Shown: positions 42,416 through 51,513, counted from the stretch's first letter. The stretch is DNA of 64,000 nt from Bradyrhizobium glycinis (GCF_016031655.1 NZ_JACCHQ010000024.1:62001-126000), one strand, 5' to 3'. The notes: generated by a model from the letters alone, not told the origin. Translations and numbers: made by a program.

Positions 42416-42551
42416 CGTCGTCCCCGTGAAGGCGGGGACCCATAACCCCAGGGAGGGGTTACGGCAGGAAGCTGGTCACCCTGAGTCTTCGCCGAACTCC
42501 TCCCTGGGGTTATGGGTCCCGGGCTCGCGCTTCGCGCGCCCCGGGACGACG
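42416..42551. repeat. Intergenic inverted repeat, family B
   Basis: Left arm CGTCGTCCCCGTGAAGGCGG and CCATAACCCCAGGGAGG; right arm CCTCCCTGGGGTTATGGG and GCCCCGGGACGACG. The centre holds CCTGAGTCTTCGCCGAA, also found in the copies at 43265 and 59580. It lies just before the nucleotidase gene. Confidence 0.85.
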
Positions 42552-42567
42552 AGTTGAGAATGCCGAT

Positions 42568-43260
42568 ATGACCTCCCCCCGCAGCTTCGCCCATGTCGAC
42601 ACCTGGGTATTCGACCTCGACAACACGCTCTATCCGCATCACGTCAATCTGTGGCAGCAGGTCGATGCTAGAATCGGCGAGTTCGTCTGCAACTGGCTGA
42701 ATGTCGGCCCGGAGGAAGCGCGGGCGATCCAGAAGGACTATTACCGGCGCTTCGGCACCACGATGCGCGGCATGATGACCCTGCATGGCGTCTCCGCCGA
42801 CGACTACCTCGCCTATGTCCACAAGATCGACCACTCGCCGCTGGAGCCGAACCCGGCGCTTGGCGCGGCCATCGCAAAGCTGCCGGGCCGCAAGCTGATC
42901 CTCACCAACGGCTCGGTCGACCATGTCGATGCCGTGCTGGCGCGGCTCGGCTTCGCCGGCCATTTCGACGCCGTGTTCGACATCATCGCCGCCGAGTTCG
43001 AACCGAAGCCGGCGGAGCAGACCTATCGCAAGTTCCTGAGCGACCATGCCGTCGATCCGACCCGCGCCGCCATGTTCGAGGACCTCGCCCGCAACCTCAC
43101 CGTCCCGCACCGGCTCGGCATGACCACCGTGCTGGTGGTGCCCGACGGCACCAAGGAGGTGGTGCGCGAGGATTGGGAGCTGGAAGGCCGCGACGCGGCC
43201 CATGTCGACCACGTCACGGATGATCTGGCGGGGTTTTTGGCGCGGCTGTCGCCACAATAA
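42568..43260 (+). CDS. HAD-superfamily pyrimidine 5'-nucleotidase-like hydrolase
   Basis: A 230-residue haloacid dehalogenase-fold phosphatase. Motif I is VFDLDNTLYP with nucleophile and acid/base aspartates, motif II is LILTNGS, motif III the lysine in EPKPAEQTY and motif IV MFEDLARNL. The long insert after motif I (about 25-95) is the helical cap of the pyrimidine 5'-nucleotidase (SDT1/YjjG-like) subgroup. The likely substrate is UMP, CMP or a related phosphate. It is flanked on both sides by family B repeats. Confidence 0.88.
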   Translation: MTSPRSFAHVDTWVFDLDNTLYPHHVNLWQQVDARIGEFVCNWLNVGPEEARAIQKDYYRRFGTTMRGMMTLHGVSADDYLAYVHKIDHSPLEPNPALGAAIAKLPGRKLILTNGSVDHVDAVLARLGFAGHFDAVFDIIAAEFEPKPAEQTYRKFLSDHAVDPTRAAMFEDLARNLTVPHRLGMTTVLVVPDGTKEVVREDWELEGRDAAHVDHVTDDLAGFLARLSPQ

Positions 43261-43264
43261 CCGG

Positions 43265-43420
43265 CGTCGTCCCGGGCAAGCGTCAGCGCAGACCCGGGCC
43301 CCATAACCACAGGATCCAGTCGTAGCACCGGATTGGCAACTCCGAGTCTTCGCAAAACCTTTTCCTGTGGGTATGGGTCCCGGATCGGCGCGCGCTTAGG
43401 GCGCGCTTGTCCGGGACGAC
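43265..43420. repeat. Intergenic inverted repeat, family B
   Basis: Left arm CGTCGTCCCGGGCAAGCGTC and CCCATAACCACAGG; right arm CCTGTGGGTATGGGTCCCGG and TGTCCGGGACGAC. The core matches 59580-59735 closely, including AGCGTCAGCGCAGACCCGGG and TCGGCGCGCGCTT. It lies between the nucleotidase gene and dapD. Confidence 0.85.
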
Positions 43421-43525
43421 AGCGGAGTATGGGTAACGGTGGAGTTTGCCTTGACTCCGCTCTGTCAAATCCCGAAAAAGCGCTCCAATTCCCGCGAAAC
43501 CACGCGCTCCCCAGAGGAAATCACG

Positions 43526-44371
43526 ATGTCCCTTGCAGCCCTCGAATCCACCATCAACAGCGCCTTCGAGGCGCGTGACGGCATCTCGACCACGACCAAG
43601 GGCGAGGTGCGCGAGGCCGTGGACCAGTCGCTGGAGATTCTGGACAAGGGCGAGGCCCGCGTTGCCGAGCGCGGAAGCGACGGCAAGTGGAAGGTCAATC
43701 AATGGCTGAAGAAGGCCGTGCTGCTGTCGTTCCGCCTCAACGACATGGGCGTCATTCCCGGCGGCCCGGGCAAGGCGACCTGGTGGGACAAGGTGCCTTC
43801 GAAGTTCGAAGGCTGGGGCGAGAACCGTTTTCGCGATGCCGGCTTTCGCGCGGTGCCCGGCGCGGTGGTGCGCCGCTCGGCGTTCATCGCCAAGAACGTC
43901 GTCTTGATGCCGTCCTTCGTCAATCTCGGCGCCTATGTCGATGAGAGCACGATGGTCGACACCTGGGCCACCGTCGGCTCCTGCGCGCAGATCGGCAAGC
44001 GCGTGCACATCTCGGGCGGCGCCGGCATCGGCGGCGTGCTCGAGCCGCTGCAGGCCGAGCCCGTCATCATCGAAGACGATTGCTTCATCGGCGCGCGCTC
44101 GGAAGTCGCCGAAGGCGTGATCGTGCGCAAGGGCGCGGTGCTGGCGATGGGCGTGTTCCTGGGCGCCTCGACCAAGATCGTCGACCGCGAGACCGGCGAG
44201 GTCTTCATGGGCGAAGTGCCGGAATATTCCGTGGTGGTGCCCGGCGCGCTGCCAGGCAAGCCGATGAAGAACGGCCAGATCGGCCCGAGCACCGCCTGTG
44301 CCGTCATCGTCAAGCGCGTCGACGAGCGCACGCGCTCCAAGACCAGCATCAACGAGCTGCTGCGGGATTGA
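43526..44371 (+). CDS. dapD: 2,3,4,5-tetrahydropyridine-2,6-dicarboxylate N-succinyltransferase
   Basis: A 281-residue left-handed beta-helix (hexapeptide repeat) enzyme of lysine and diaminopimelate synthesis, using succinyl-CoA. ATG 43526 has AGAGGAAAT upstream; a longer frame from 43439 is rejected. Landmarks are KWKVNQWLKKAVLLSFRL, the DDCFIGARSEVAEGV hexapeptide run and GVFLGASTKI. dapE follows 10 bases later. Confidence 0.96.
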   Translation: MSLAALESTINSAFEARDGISTTTKGEVREAVDQSLEILDKGEARVAERGSDGKWKVNQWLKKAVLLSFRLNDMGVIPGGPGKATWWDKVPSKFEGWGENRFRDAGFRAVPGAVVRRSAFIAKNVVLMPSFVNLGAYVDESTMVDTWATVGSCAQIGKRVHISGGAGIGGVLEPLQAEPVIIEDDCFIGARSEVAEGVIVRKGAVLAMGVFLGASTKIVDRETGEVFMGEVPEYSVVVPGALPGKPMKNGQIGPSTACAVIVKRVDERTRSKTSINELLRD

Positions 44372-44381
44372 TCCGACGCGC

Positions 44382-45548
44382 ATGACCGACGCTCTCTCGA
44401 TCGCCCGCGACCTCATCCGCTGTCCCTCGGTCACCCCGGCCGATGCCGGCGCGCTCGGGGTGCTCGAAAAAGTCCTGGGCGCTGCCGGCTTCACCTGTCA
44501 CCGCGTGACGTTCAGCGAGGAAGGCACCGCCGACGTCGACAATCTCTACGCTCGGATCGGCACCGACGGTCCGCACATCACCTTCGCAGGCCACACCGAC
44601 GTGGTGCCGCCCGGCGACGAGAGCGCCTGGAGCGTCGGTGCGTTCTCCGGAGACGTTAAGGACGGCGTGCTGCATGGCCGCGGTGCGGTCGACATGAAGG
44701 GCGGCATCGCCTGCTCGGTCGCGGCGGTGCTGGAGCATCTCGCGGCCAATGGCGGCAAGCCGCGCGCGGACGGGGCGGGCTCGATCTCGTTCCTGATCAC
44801 GGGCGACGAGGAAGACGTCTCCATCAACGGCACCATCAAGCTGCTCGAATGGGTCGCCGAGCGCGGCGAGAAATTCGACCATTGCGTGCTCGGCGAGCCT
44901 TCCAACGTCGAGACGCTCGGCGACACCATCAAGGTCGGCCGGCGCGGCTCGCAATCCGGCACGCTCGTCGTCGACGGCGTGCAGGGCCATGTCGCCTATC
45001 CGCACCGCGCCTCCAATCCGGTGCCGGATATTGCCCGGCTGATCGTTGCGATCTCTGACGAGCCGCTCGACCATGGCAGCGCGCAATTCCAGGCGTCCAA
45101 TCTCGAATTCGTCTCGGTCGACGTCGGCAACAAGGCCTTCAACGTCATTCCCGGCGAGGCCCGCGCAAGATTCAACATCCGCTACAACGACAACCACACG
45201 CAAGGCTCCTTGCGCGAATTGGTCGAGACGCGCCTTGCCAAAGCCTGCGGCAACCGCATCAAGGCCCGCATCGTCTGGGAGCCCTCGAACTCGAACGTGT
45301 TCGTGACCAAGCCGGGACCGTTCACCGATCTCGCGGTGTCCGCGATCGAGGAGGTGACGGGCCGCAAGCCCGAGCTGTCGACCTCAGGCGGCACGTCGGA
45401 TGCACGCTTCATTTCCTTCTATTGCCCCGTGATCGAGTTCGGCCTGGTCGGGCAGACCATGCATCAGATCGACGAGCGCGTGCCGGTGGCCGATCTGGAA
45501 AAGCTGACGAAGGTGTATCGCGGGATTTTGGCAAGGTATTTTGCTTAG
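44382..45548 (+). CDS. dapE: Succinyl-diaminopimelate desuccinylase
   Basis: A 388-residue M20 metallohydrolase that removes succinate from N-succinyl-LL-diaminopimelate. Metal-site motifs are GHTDVVPPGDE, GRGAVDMKGG and TGDEEDVS (catalytic Glu and ligand), and the last zinc histidine is in GQTMHQIDE. Start ATG 44382 is 10 bases after dapD, so the two genes are cotranscribed. A family A repeat follows the stop. Confidence 0.96.
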   Translation: MTDALSIARDLIRCPSVTPADAGALGVLEKVLGAAGFTCHRVTFSEEGTADVDNLYARIGTDGPHITFAGHTDVVPPGDESAWSVGAFSGDVKDGVLHGRGAVDMKGGIACSVAAVLEHLAANGGKPRADGAGSISFLITGDEEDVSINGTIKLLEWVAERGEKFDHCVLGEPSNVETLGDTIKVGRRGSQSGTLVVDGVQGHVAYPHRASNPVPDIARLIVAISDEPLDHGSAQFQASNLEFVSVDVGNKAFNVIPGEARARFNIRYNDNHTQGSLRELVETRLAKACGNRIKARIVWEPSNSNVFVTKPGPFTDLAVSAIEEVTGRKPELSTSGGTSDARFISFYCPVIEFGLVGQTMHQIDERVPVADLEKLTKVYRGILARYFA

Positions 45549-45573
45549 ACTGGATATCGCCATACATTCTGCC

Positions 45574-45660
45574 GTCATGCCCGGGTTTGTCCCGGGCATC
45601 CACGTTCTTCGGCGCCACTAACAACAAGAACGTGGATGGCCGGGACAGGCCCGCCATGAC
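45574..45660. repeat. Intergenic inverted repeat, family A
   Basis: GTCATGCCCGGGTTTGTCCC...CATCCACGTTCTT pairs with AAGAACGTGGATGGCCGGGA...GCCATGAC. This is the cleanest copy. It separates dapE from the convergent GIY-YIG gene by 24 bases. Confidence 0.85.
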
Positions 45661-45684
45661 GATGTGGAGAGAGCTTGGCAACCC

Positions 45685-45951
45685 TTACTGGATAATCGTG
45701 TCGTACAGATCCTTCCATTCGGGATTATCCCTGAGGATCAGCCTGACCTTCCACGTCCGAGACCAGTGCTTGATGTTGTGCTCGCGCTGTATGGCAGTTT
45801 GAATGTCTTCATAACGCTCGAAATAGACCAGTAGCTTAACGCCGTACTTCTTTGTGAAGCCAGGCACGAGTCCATTTCGATGCTCGTAGATGCGACGGAC
45901 AATGTCGCTCGTCGCACCGACATACAGAATGCCGTTGGGTGCGCTTGCCAT
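45685..45951 (-). CDS. GIY-YIG nuclease superfamily protein (UPF0213-like)
   Basis: An 88-residue single-domain protein. The GIY-like strand is NGILYVGATSD with YVG in the second position, followed by the catalytic arginine in VRRIYEHRNG, and a glutamate in FTKKYGVKLLVYFERYEDIQ to IQREHNIKHW. These small proteins may cut DNA, but most are untested. It lies 24 bases past the truA stop on the same strand and next to a family A repeat. Its composition is a little lower in GC than truA. Confidence 0.85.
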   Translation of the reverse strand: MASAPNGILYVGATSDIVRRIYEHRNGLVPGFTKKYGVKLLVYFERYEDIQTAIQREHNIKHWSRTWKVRLILRDNPEWKDLYDTIIQ

Positions 45952-45975
45952 GATGCCCGTTGCGGTATCAGGCGC

Positions 45976-46713
45976 TCAATATTCCACCTTCATCAGATAC
46001 AGCCCTTCCGGCGGGGCGACGATGCCGCAGGCGGCGCGGTTGCGGGCGGCGAGGGCGGCGGAGAGATCGTCGGCGGTCCAGCGGCCCTCGCCGACCCAGA
46101 CCAGGGATCCCACCATCGAGCGCACCTGGCTGTGCAGGAATGAGCGCGCCGAGGTGATGACATTGATCTCGCGGCCGTCGCGAATCACGTCGAGCTGGTC
46201 GAGCGTCTTCTCCGGCGACTTGGCCTGGCACTCGGTGTCGCGGAAGGTGGTGAAATCATGCTTGCCGAGCAGGCGCTGCGCCGCCGCATGCATCGCGTCG
46301 GCATCGAGCTTGCGCGGCACGCGCCAGGCGTGGCCGAGATCGAGCGCGAGATTGGCGCGGGTGTTGACGATGCGATAGCGGTAATGGCGCTTGACCGCCG
46401 AGAAGCGCGCTTCGAAATCGTCAGGCACGATCTCGGCTTCCAGCACCGCGATCGGATGTGGTCGCAGATGCGCGTTGAGCCCGTCGCGAAAACGGCCCGG
46501 CGGAAATGGCTTTTCGACGTCGACATGCGCGACCTGGCCGCGGGCATGCACGCCGGCATCGGTGCGCCCGGCGCCGTGCACGCGCAGATCCGCGCCGGTC
46601 ATCGCCTTCACGGCCGCCTGAAGCGCCCCCTGCACCGACGGCAGCGTGTCCTGCACCTGCCAGCCGAAGAACGGCGCGCCGTCATATTCGATGGTGAGCT
46701 TGTAGCGGGGCAT
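45976..46713 (-). CDS. truA: tRNA pseudouridine synthase A
   Basis: A 245-residue enzyme that makes pseudouridine at tRNA positions 38-40. The catalytic aspartate is in GAGRTDAGVHARGQV; other landmarks are the opening YKLTIEYDGAPFFGWQVQ and HDFTTFRD. ATG 46713 starts the typical MPRYK; an ATG at 46737 would add 8 residues and sits in the repeat. It follows fmt across a diverged family A repeat. Confidence 0.96.
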   Translation of the reverse strand: MPRYKLTIEYDGAPFFGWQVQDTLPSVQGALQAAVKAMTGADLRVHGAGRTDAGVHARGQVAHVDVEKPFPPGRFRDGLNAHLRPHPIAVLEAEIVPDDFEARFSAVKRHYRYRIVNTRANLALDLGHAWRVPRKLDADAMHAAAQRLLGKHDFTTFRDTECQAKSPEKTLDQLDVIRDGREINVITSARSFLHSQVRSMVGSLVWVGEGRWTADDLSAALAARNRAACGIVAPPEGLYLMKVEY

Positions 46714-46732
46714 CGTGTCCAGTCTATTCGAC

Positions 46733-46818
46733 GTCATTCCCGGGCTTGACCCGGCAATCCATCGCCGAGGAAAGAGTCTTGTTGGAAGATGGATACGCGG
46801 GTCAAGCCCGCGTATGAC
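46733..46818. repeat. Intergenic inverted repeat, diverged family A
   Basis: GTCATTCCCGGGCTTGACCC...AATCCATC pairs with GATGGATACGCGGGTC...GCGTATGAC. It occupies the gap between fmt and truA, so if the three genes are one operon this element lies within the mRNA as a hairpin. Confidence 0.7.
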
Positions 46819-46824
46819 GAAGTG

Positions 46825-47748
46825 TCAGGTGAACTTGGATCCCGACTTCAACGGCACGCCGCGCAGGAAGTCCGCGGCCTGCATGCGGGCCTTGCCCTCG
46901 CGCTGCAGCTCGATGATGCGGATGGCGCCGTCGCCGCAGGCGATAGTAAGAAGATCGTCGAGCACTTCGCCAGGGGCGCCGGAGCCTTGTCCCAATTCGC
47001 AGCGAAGGATCTTGACGCGTGCATTCTCGAGCTCGGCCCAGGCGCCGGGGAACGGCGACAGGCCATGGATGTGGCGCAGCACCGCGCGCGCCGGCTTGCT
47101 CCAGTCGATCCGCGCCTCGGCCTTCTCGACCTTGGCGGCGTAGGTCACGCCGTCCTCGCTCTGCGCCTTGAGCTGGAGCCCGCCGCGTTCGAGCGCGGCC
47201 ATGGCGCGCACCATCAGGTCGGCGCCGAGGCGCGAGAGGCGATCGTGCAGGTCGAGCGCGGTCATATTGTCCGTGATCGCGATGCGCTCGGCCATGGCGA
47301 CGTCACCCGTATCGAGGCCGACATCCATCTTCATCACCATCACGCCGCTCTCGGCGTCGCCGGCCATGATGGCGCGGTTGATCGGCGCGGCGCCGCGCCA
47401 GCGCGGCAACAGCGAGGCGTGCAGATTGTAGCAGCCGAGTTTTGGCGCATCGAGGATCGCCTGCGGCAGGATCATGCCGTAGGCGACGACAACGGCCGCA
47501 TCGGCCTCAAAGGCGCGAAATTCTTCGAGCGCCTCCTGGGTCTTCAGCGTCTTCGGCGTCAGCACGGGGATGCCGAGTTTCCGCGCGGCTTCCTCAACCG
47601 GGGTCGGCTGCAATTGCAGGCCGCGCCGCCCGCCCGGCTTCGGCGCGCGGGTGTAGACCGCCGCGATCTCGTGGCCATGCGCGACCAGCTCGAGCAGCGT
47701 CGGCACGGAGAAATCGGGCGTGCCCATGAAGATGAGGCGGAGGGGCAT
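46825..47748 (-). CDS. fmt: Methionyl-tRNA formyltransferase
   Basis: A 307-residue enzyme that formylates initiator Met-tRNA from 10-formyl-THF. The start LRLIFMGTPDFSVPTLLEL, the SLLPRWRGAAPI motif (formyl-THF site, with the catalytic His and Asn around YNLHASLL) and the C-terminal OB-like domain are all present. It is 188 bases downstream of def with a family D repeat between, the usual def-fmt-truA order. Confidence 0.96.
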   Translation of the reverse strand: MPLRLIFMGTPDFSVPTLLELVAHGHEIAAVYTRAPKPGGRRGLQLQPTPVEEAARKLGIPVLTPKTLKTQEALEEFRAFEADAAVVVAYGMILPQAILDAPKLGCYNLHASLLPRWRGAAPINRAIMAGDAESGVMVMKMDVGLDTGDVAMAERIAITDNMTALDLHDRLSRLGADLMVRAMAALERGGLQLKAQSEDGVTYAAKVEKAEARIDWSKPARAVLRHIHGLSPFPGAWAELENARVKILRCELGQGSGAPGEVLDDLLTIACGDGAIRIIELQREGKARMQAADFLRGVPLKSGSKFT

Positions 47749-47764
47749 GACAAGGACTCAGGTA

Positions 47765-47906
47765 CGTTCCCTCCCCCCTTGTGGGGGAGGGCTAGGGAGG
47801 GGGGTGCCACACGACGCGCTCTCACGGCTCAAGCGCGAATTAATGCTTCGCCCAATTAAACCATTTGCTGGGCTACCCCTCCCCTACCCACAAGGGGGAG
47901 GGAGCG
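47765..47906. repeat. Intergenic inverted repeat, family D variant
   Basis: Left arm CGTTCCCTCCCCCCTTGTGG and GGGGAGGGCTAGGGAGGGG; right arm CCCCTCCCCTACCCACAAGG and GGGAGGGAGCG. It lies between fmt and def, inside the presumed operon. Confidence 0.8.
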
Positions 47907-47936
47907 GAGCGTGTCGCGACACCAAGCGCTTGCAAT

Positions 47937-48464
47937 TTACTCCGCCGCGCGCTTGGCGGCTTTCTCGAACTTCTTCATGACGCGGTCGCGCTTGAGCTTT
48001 GACAGATAGTCGACGAACAAGACGCCGTTGAGATGGTCGATCTCGTGCTGGATGCAGGTGGCGTAGAGGCCTTCGGCATCCTCCTCATGCACCTTGCCGT
48101 CGAGATCGGTGAAGCGCACGCGCACCCTCGCGGGCCGCTCGACCTCCTCGTAATATTCGGGGATCGAGAGGCAGCCTTCCTCGTACACCGACAGTTCCTC
48201 GGACGAGGCGATGATTTCAGGGTTGATTAAGACGCGCGGCTCGTGCTTGGTCTCGCCCCTCTCGTCCCGCTTGGCGAGGTCCATGGTGATCAGACGCAAG
48301 GGCTGCGCGACCTGGATCGCCGCCAGCCCAATGCCGGGCGCGTCGTACATGGTCTCGAACATGTCGTCGGCAAGCTTGCGGATCTCCGATGTGACCTTCT
48401 CGATCGGCTTGGAGATCAGGCGCAGCTGCTTGTCGGGCAGGATGATGATTTCTCTTAAGGCCAT
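47937..48464 (-). CDS. def: Peptide deformylase
   Basis: A 175-residue iron/zinc metalloprotease that removes formyl groups from new proteins. All three signature motifs are present: GIGLAAIQV, EEGCLSIP (metal cysteine) and QHEIDHLNG (two metal histidines and the catalytic Glu). The C-terminus is a basic helix that would bind the ribosome. It is divergent from rmuC across a 167-base A/T-rich region that should hold both promoters. Confidence 0.97.
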   Translation of the reverse strand: MALREIIILPDKQLRLISKPIEKVTSEIRKLADDMFETMYDAPGIGLAAIQVAQPLRLITMDLAKRDERGETKHEPRVLINPEIIASSEELSVYEEGCLSIPEYYEEVERPARVRVRFTDLDGKVHEEDAEGLYATCIQHEIDHLNGVLFVDYLSKLKRDRVMKKFEKAAKRAAE

Positions 48465-48631
48465 GGCCGCGATTTAAGCCGCGCGCCGGATGCGGTCAAT
48501 GCGGACCGGAACCCGTTAACCCTCCATTGACCATGAAACTTCAGCTTTCATTAACCATAGAAATCAGTGGGTTGTGACCCTCATCGTTCCCTCTTCGTTC
48601 GCATCGGCCCGCGAATCGGCTACAAGGCTGC

Positions 48632-49831
48632 ATGAACGAAATCATTTTCATGGTTGGCGACTGGCCGGTGCGCACCGTCGATGCGCTGATCGGCTTCGGC
48701 GCCCTCGTCCTCATCCTGCTGGTTGTGATCGCGGTGGTGATCGCGCGGTCGGGGCGGCGTGGCGCGGAACTCGCCATGGCGAATGCTATCCGTGCCGACG
48801 AGCTTGAGGAACGGCTGAGCGAGATGCTGCGGGCGCAGAGCGAGTCGTCGGGCCGGGTCGATGCCATGACCCAGGCACTCGCCGGCCGCCAGGCCGAGAT
48901 GGCGCGGGCGGTCAACGAGCGGCTGGATTCGGTGACGCATCGGGTCGGCCAGTCCATGGAACATTCGACCCGCAACACCATGGAGAGCCTGCGCGCGCTT
49001 CATGAACGGCTCGGCATCATCGACAACGCGCACAAGAACCTCACCGACCTCACCACGCAGGTGGCCACCCTGCGCGACGTGCTCGCCAACAAGCAGTCGC
49101 GCGGCGCGTTCGGCCAGGCCCGGATGGAGGCGATCGTCCAGGACGGTCTGCCCAAGGGCTCCTACGAGTTCCAGTTCACGCTCTCGACGGGAAAACGCCC
49201 GGACTGCGTCGTGTTCCTGCCCGACCAGCGCCCGCTCTGCATCGACGCGAAGTTTCCGCTGGAGGCGATGACGGCGCTGCACGACGCCCGCACCGACGAG
49301 GAGCGGCGCGTTGCCACGCAGCGCCTGCGCAGCGACGTGATGAAGCATGTCAGCGACATCGCCGAAAAATATCTCGTCACCGGCGAGACCCAGGAGATGG
49401 CGCTGATGTTCGTGCCGTCGGAATCGGTCTACGCCGAGATCCATGACGGCTTCGATGACGTGTTCCAGAAGGCCTATCGCGCCCGCGTCGTGCTGGTGTC
49501 GCCGTCGCTGCTGATGCTGGCGATCCAGGTGATGCAGCAGATCATGAAGGACGCGCGCATGCGCGATGCCGCCGACCAGATCCGCACCGAGGTGATCAAG
49601 CTCGGCGACGACCTCGGCCGCCTGCGAGACCGCGTGCTCAAGCTGCAGAAGCATTTTGCCGACGTGAACGAGGACGTCCGCCAGGTGCTGATCTCCGCCG
49701 ACAAGATCGAGAAGCGCGCAGGGCGAATCGAGGAGCTCGATTTCAGCAAGAGCGATGCGCCGGAGGTACCGCGGCTGGTGGCGACGGGAACCGCGGAGCT
49801 GTTTCCGCGGAAGCTGCAGGCGGGGGAGTGA
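48632..49831 (+). CDS. rmuC: DNA recombination protein RmuC
   Basis: A 399-residue protein with an N-terminal TM (about 17-37), a coiled coil (about 55-150), and an RmuC nuclease-like domain. In that domain RPDCVVFLPDQRPLCIDAKF fits the restriction-endonuclease-fold core D...D-x-K. RmuC limits inversion events at repeats in E. coli. It has its own promoter region, and a family C repeat follows. Confidence 0.93.
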   Translation: MNEIIFMVGDWPVRTVDALIGFGALVLILLVVIAVVIARSGRRGAELAMANAIRADELEERLSEMLRAQSESSGRVDAMTQALAGRQAEMARAVNERLDSVTHRVGQSMEHSTRNTMESLRALHERLGIIDNAHKNLTDLTTQVATLRDVLANKQSRGAFGQARMEAIVQDGLPKGSYEFQFTLSTGKRPDCVVFLPDQRPLCIDAKFPLEAMTALHDARTDEERRVATQRLRSDVMKHVSDIAEKYLVTGETQEMALMFVPSESVYAEIHDGFDDVFQKAYRARVVLVSPSLLMLAIQVMQQIMKDARMRDAADQIRTEVIKLGDDLGRLRDRVLKLQKHFADVNEDVRQVLISADKIEKRAGRIEELDFSKSDAPEVPRLVATGTAELFPRKLQAGE

Positions 49832-49835
49832 TGCC

Positions 49836-49973
49836 TTCACCTCTCCCCGCTTGCGGGGAGAGGTCGGATCGCTCTTGCGATCCGGGTGAGGGGGTACAGG
49901 TCTCACAGCCATCTCATCTGTGGAGATAGGCCCCTCACCCCAACCCTCTCCCCGTAAGAACGGGGAGAGGGGG
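49836..49973. repeat. Intergenic inverted repeat, family C
   Basis: TTCACCTCTCCCCGCTTGCG...GATCCGGGTGAGGGG pairs with CCCCTCACCCCAACCC...GGGGAGAGGGGG. The copy at 62761-62922 shares most of its length (GGATCGCTCTTGCGATCCGG is identical). It lies between rmuC and the permease gene. Confidence 0.85.
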
Positions 49974-50010
49974 ACGAGGCAGCGCCCCCAGAATCTGCTA
50001 ACACCGCCCC

Positions 50011-51375
50011 ATGACCGCACCCGACGCGACCTCCTCCGCCACCACCGATGCTCCTGCCTCCTCCTGGCGCGAGAGCCTCGCCGTTTACCTGCAGCTGCGG
50101 GTGCTGATCGTGCTGTTTCTCGGCTTCTCCTCCGGCCTACCGCTGGCGCTGTCGGGATCGACGCTGCTGGTGTGGATGCGGGAGGCCGGGGTCGATCTCA
50201 AGACGATCGGACTGTTCGCGCTGGTCGGCACGCCCTACACGCTGAAGTTCCTGTGGGCGCCGCTGGTGGATGCGATGCATGTGCCGCTATTCACCCGCGC
50301 CTTCGGCCGGCGGCGCGGCTGGCTGGTGTTTTCGCAGCTGCTCTTGATTGCCGCGATCCTGCTGCTGGCGATGGCCGACCCCGCAAGCTCGCCGTTCTAT
50401 GTCGCGCTCGGCGCGCTGCTGGTCGCGACTATGTCCTCGACCCAGGACATCGTGGTCGACGCGTTCCGCGTCGAGAGCCTGCCGGAAAGCGAGCAGGCCG
50501 CGGGCATGGCCGCTTATGTTGCGGCCTACCGCATCGGCATGCTGGTCTCGACCGCGGGCGCCCTGTTCATCGTCTCAGGCTTCGAGAGCACGGGCATCCC
50601 GCGACCATCGGCGTGGATGTGGGGCTATGTGGTGATGGCGGCGATGGTGTTGATCGGCACGGTCACGGCGCTGGTCGCGACGGAACCCGAGCAGTCGGCG
50701 CGCGCCGAGGCCGCGACACAGGCCGAGACCGCGTTCGCACGCGTGCTGCATGCGGCGATCGGCGCCTTCTCGGAGTTCCTGTCGCGCAAGGATGCGCTCG
50801 CCGCACTCGCCTTCGTAGTGCTGTTCAAGTTCACCGACGCTTTCTCCGGCACGATGACGGCGCCGTTCGTGATCGATCTCGGCTTCACCCGCAACGACTA
50901 TGCGGCGATCGTGAAGGGCGTCGGCCTCGCCGCGACGCTGATCGGCGGCTTTGCCGGCGGCTTCGTCGCGCGGCGCTACTCATTGTCGACATCGCTCTGG
51001 ATCGGCGGCGTGGTGCAGGCGCTGGCCAATCTCTCCTTCTCCTGGCTCGCCATCGTCGGCACCAATCAATGGGCGCTGGCGCTCGCCATCTGCGCCGAGA
51101 ACTTCACCAGCGCGATCGGCACCGTGATCTTCGTCGCCTATCTTTCGGCGCTGTGCCAGAACCCGCTGCACACGGCGACGCAATATGCACTGCTCACCGC
51201 ACTCGCGGCGGTAGGGCGGACCTACCTGTCATCCGGTGCCGGCTTCGTGGCGGATACCACGGGCTGGGCGCTGTTCTTCGTGATCTGCGTGCTGGTGGCG
51301 ATCCCAAGCCTGCTGCTGCTGGCATACCTGCAGAGGCGCGGGCATTTCGAGGCGCTGGGGCCGGTGAGGGTTTGA
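50011..51375 (+). CDS. AmpG-family major facilitator permease
   Basis: A 454-residue inner-membrane protein with about 12 to 14 hydrophobic helices. The AmpG-like N-terminus is visible (LFLGFSSGLPLALSGSTLLV, GTPYTLKFLWAPLVD), and the STQDIVVDAFRVE segment is typical of the family. AmpG imports anhydro-muropeptides for cell-wall recycling and beta-lactamase induction; rhizobia often carry several paralogues, so the substrate is likely but not certain. No ampC or ampD is nearby. Confidence 0.88.
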   Translation: MTAPDATSSATTDAPASSWRESLAVYLQLRVLIVLFLGFSSGLPLALSGSTLLVWMREAGVDLKTIGLFALVGTPYTLKFLWAPLVDAMHVPLFTRAFGRRRGWLVFSQLLLIAAILLLAMADPASSPFYVALGALLVATMSSTQDIVVDAFRVESLPESEQAAGMAAYVAAYRIGMLVSTAGALFIVSGFESTGIPRPSAWMWGYVVMAAMVLIGTVTALVATEPEQSARAEAATQAETAFARVLHAAIGAFSEFLSRKDALAALAFVVLFKFTDAFSGTMTAPFVIDLGFTRNDYAAIVKGVGLAATLIGGFAGGFVARRYSLSTSLWIGGVVQALANLSFSWLAIVGTNQWALALAICAENFTSAIGTVIFVAYLSALCQNPLHTATQYALLTALAAVGRTYLSSGAGFVADTTGWALFFVICVLVAIPSLLLLAYLQRRGHFEALGPVRV

Positions 51376-51389
51376 TCCCGTTCTCTCCT

Positions 51390-51513
51390 CGTCATTGCGA
51401 GGAGCTCTTGCGACGAAGCAATCCAGCCTATTTCCGCGGAACGATTTCTGGATTGCTTCGTGGAGCCTGTCATCAGGCCGCGCTGCGCGCGGATCCGGTG
51501 GCTCGCAATGACG
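51390..51513. repeat. Intergenic inverted repeat, family E
   Basis: CGTCATTGCGAGGAGCTC...GAAGCAATCCAG pairs with CTGGATTGCTTCGTGG...GGCTCGCAATGACG, with a CGCGCTGCGCGCGG dyad near the right end. A shorter match to the left end (CGTCATTGCGGGCGCAAATG) starts at 38872. It lies between convergent genes. Confidence 0.85.

Noticed and set aside
48620..50020. Minus-strand frame opposite rmuC
   Set aside because: Covers rmuC and a family C repeat; no domain, and rmuC is certain.
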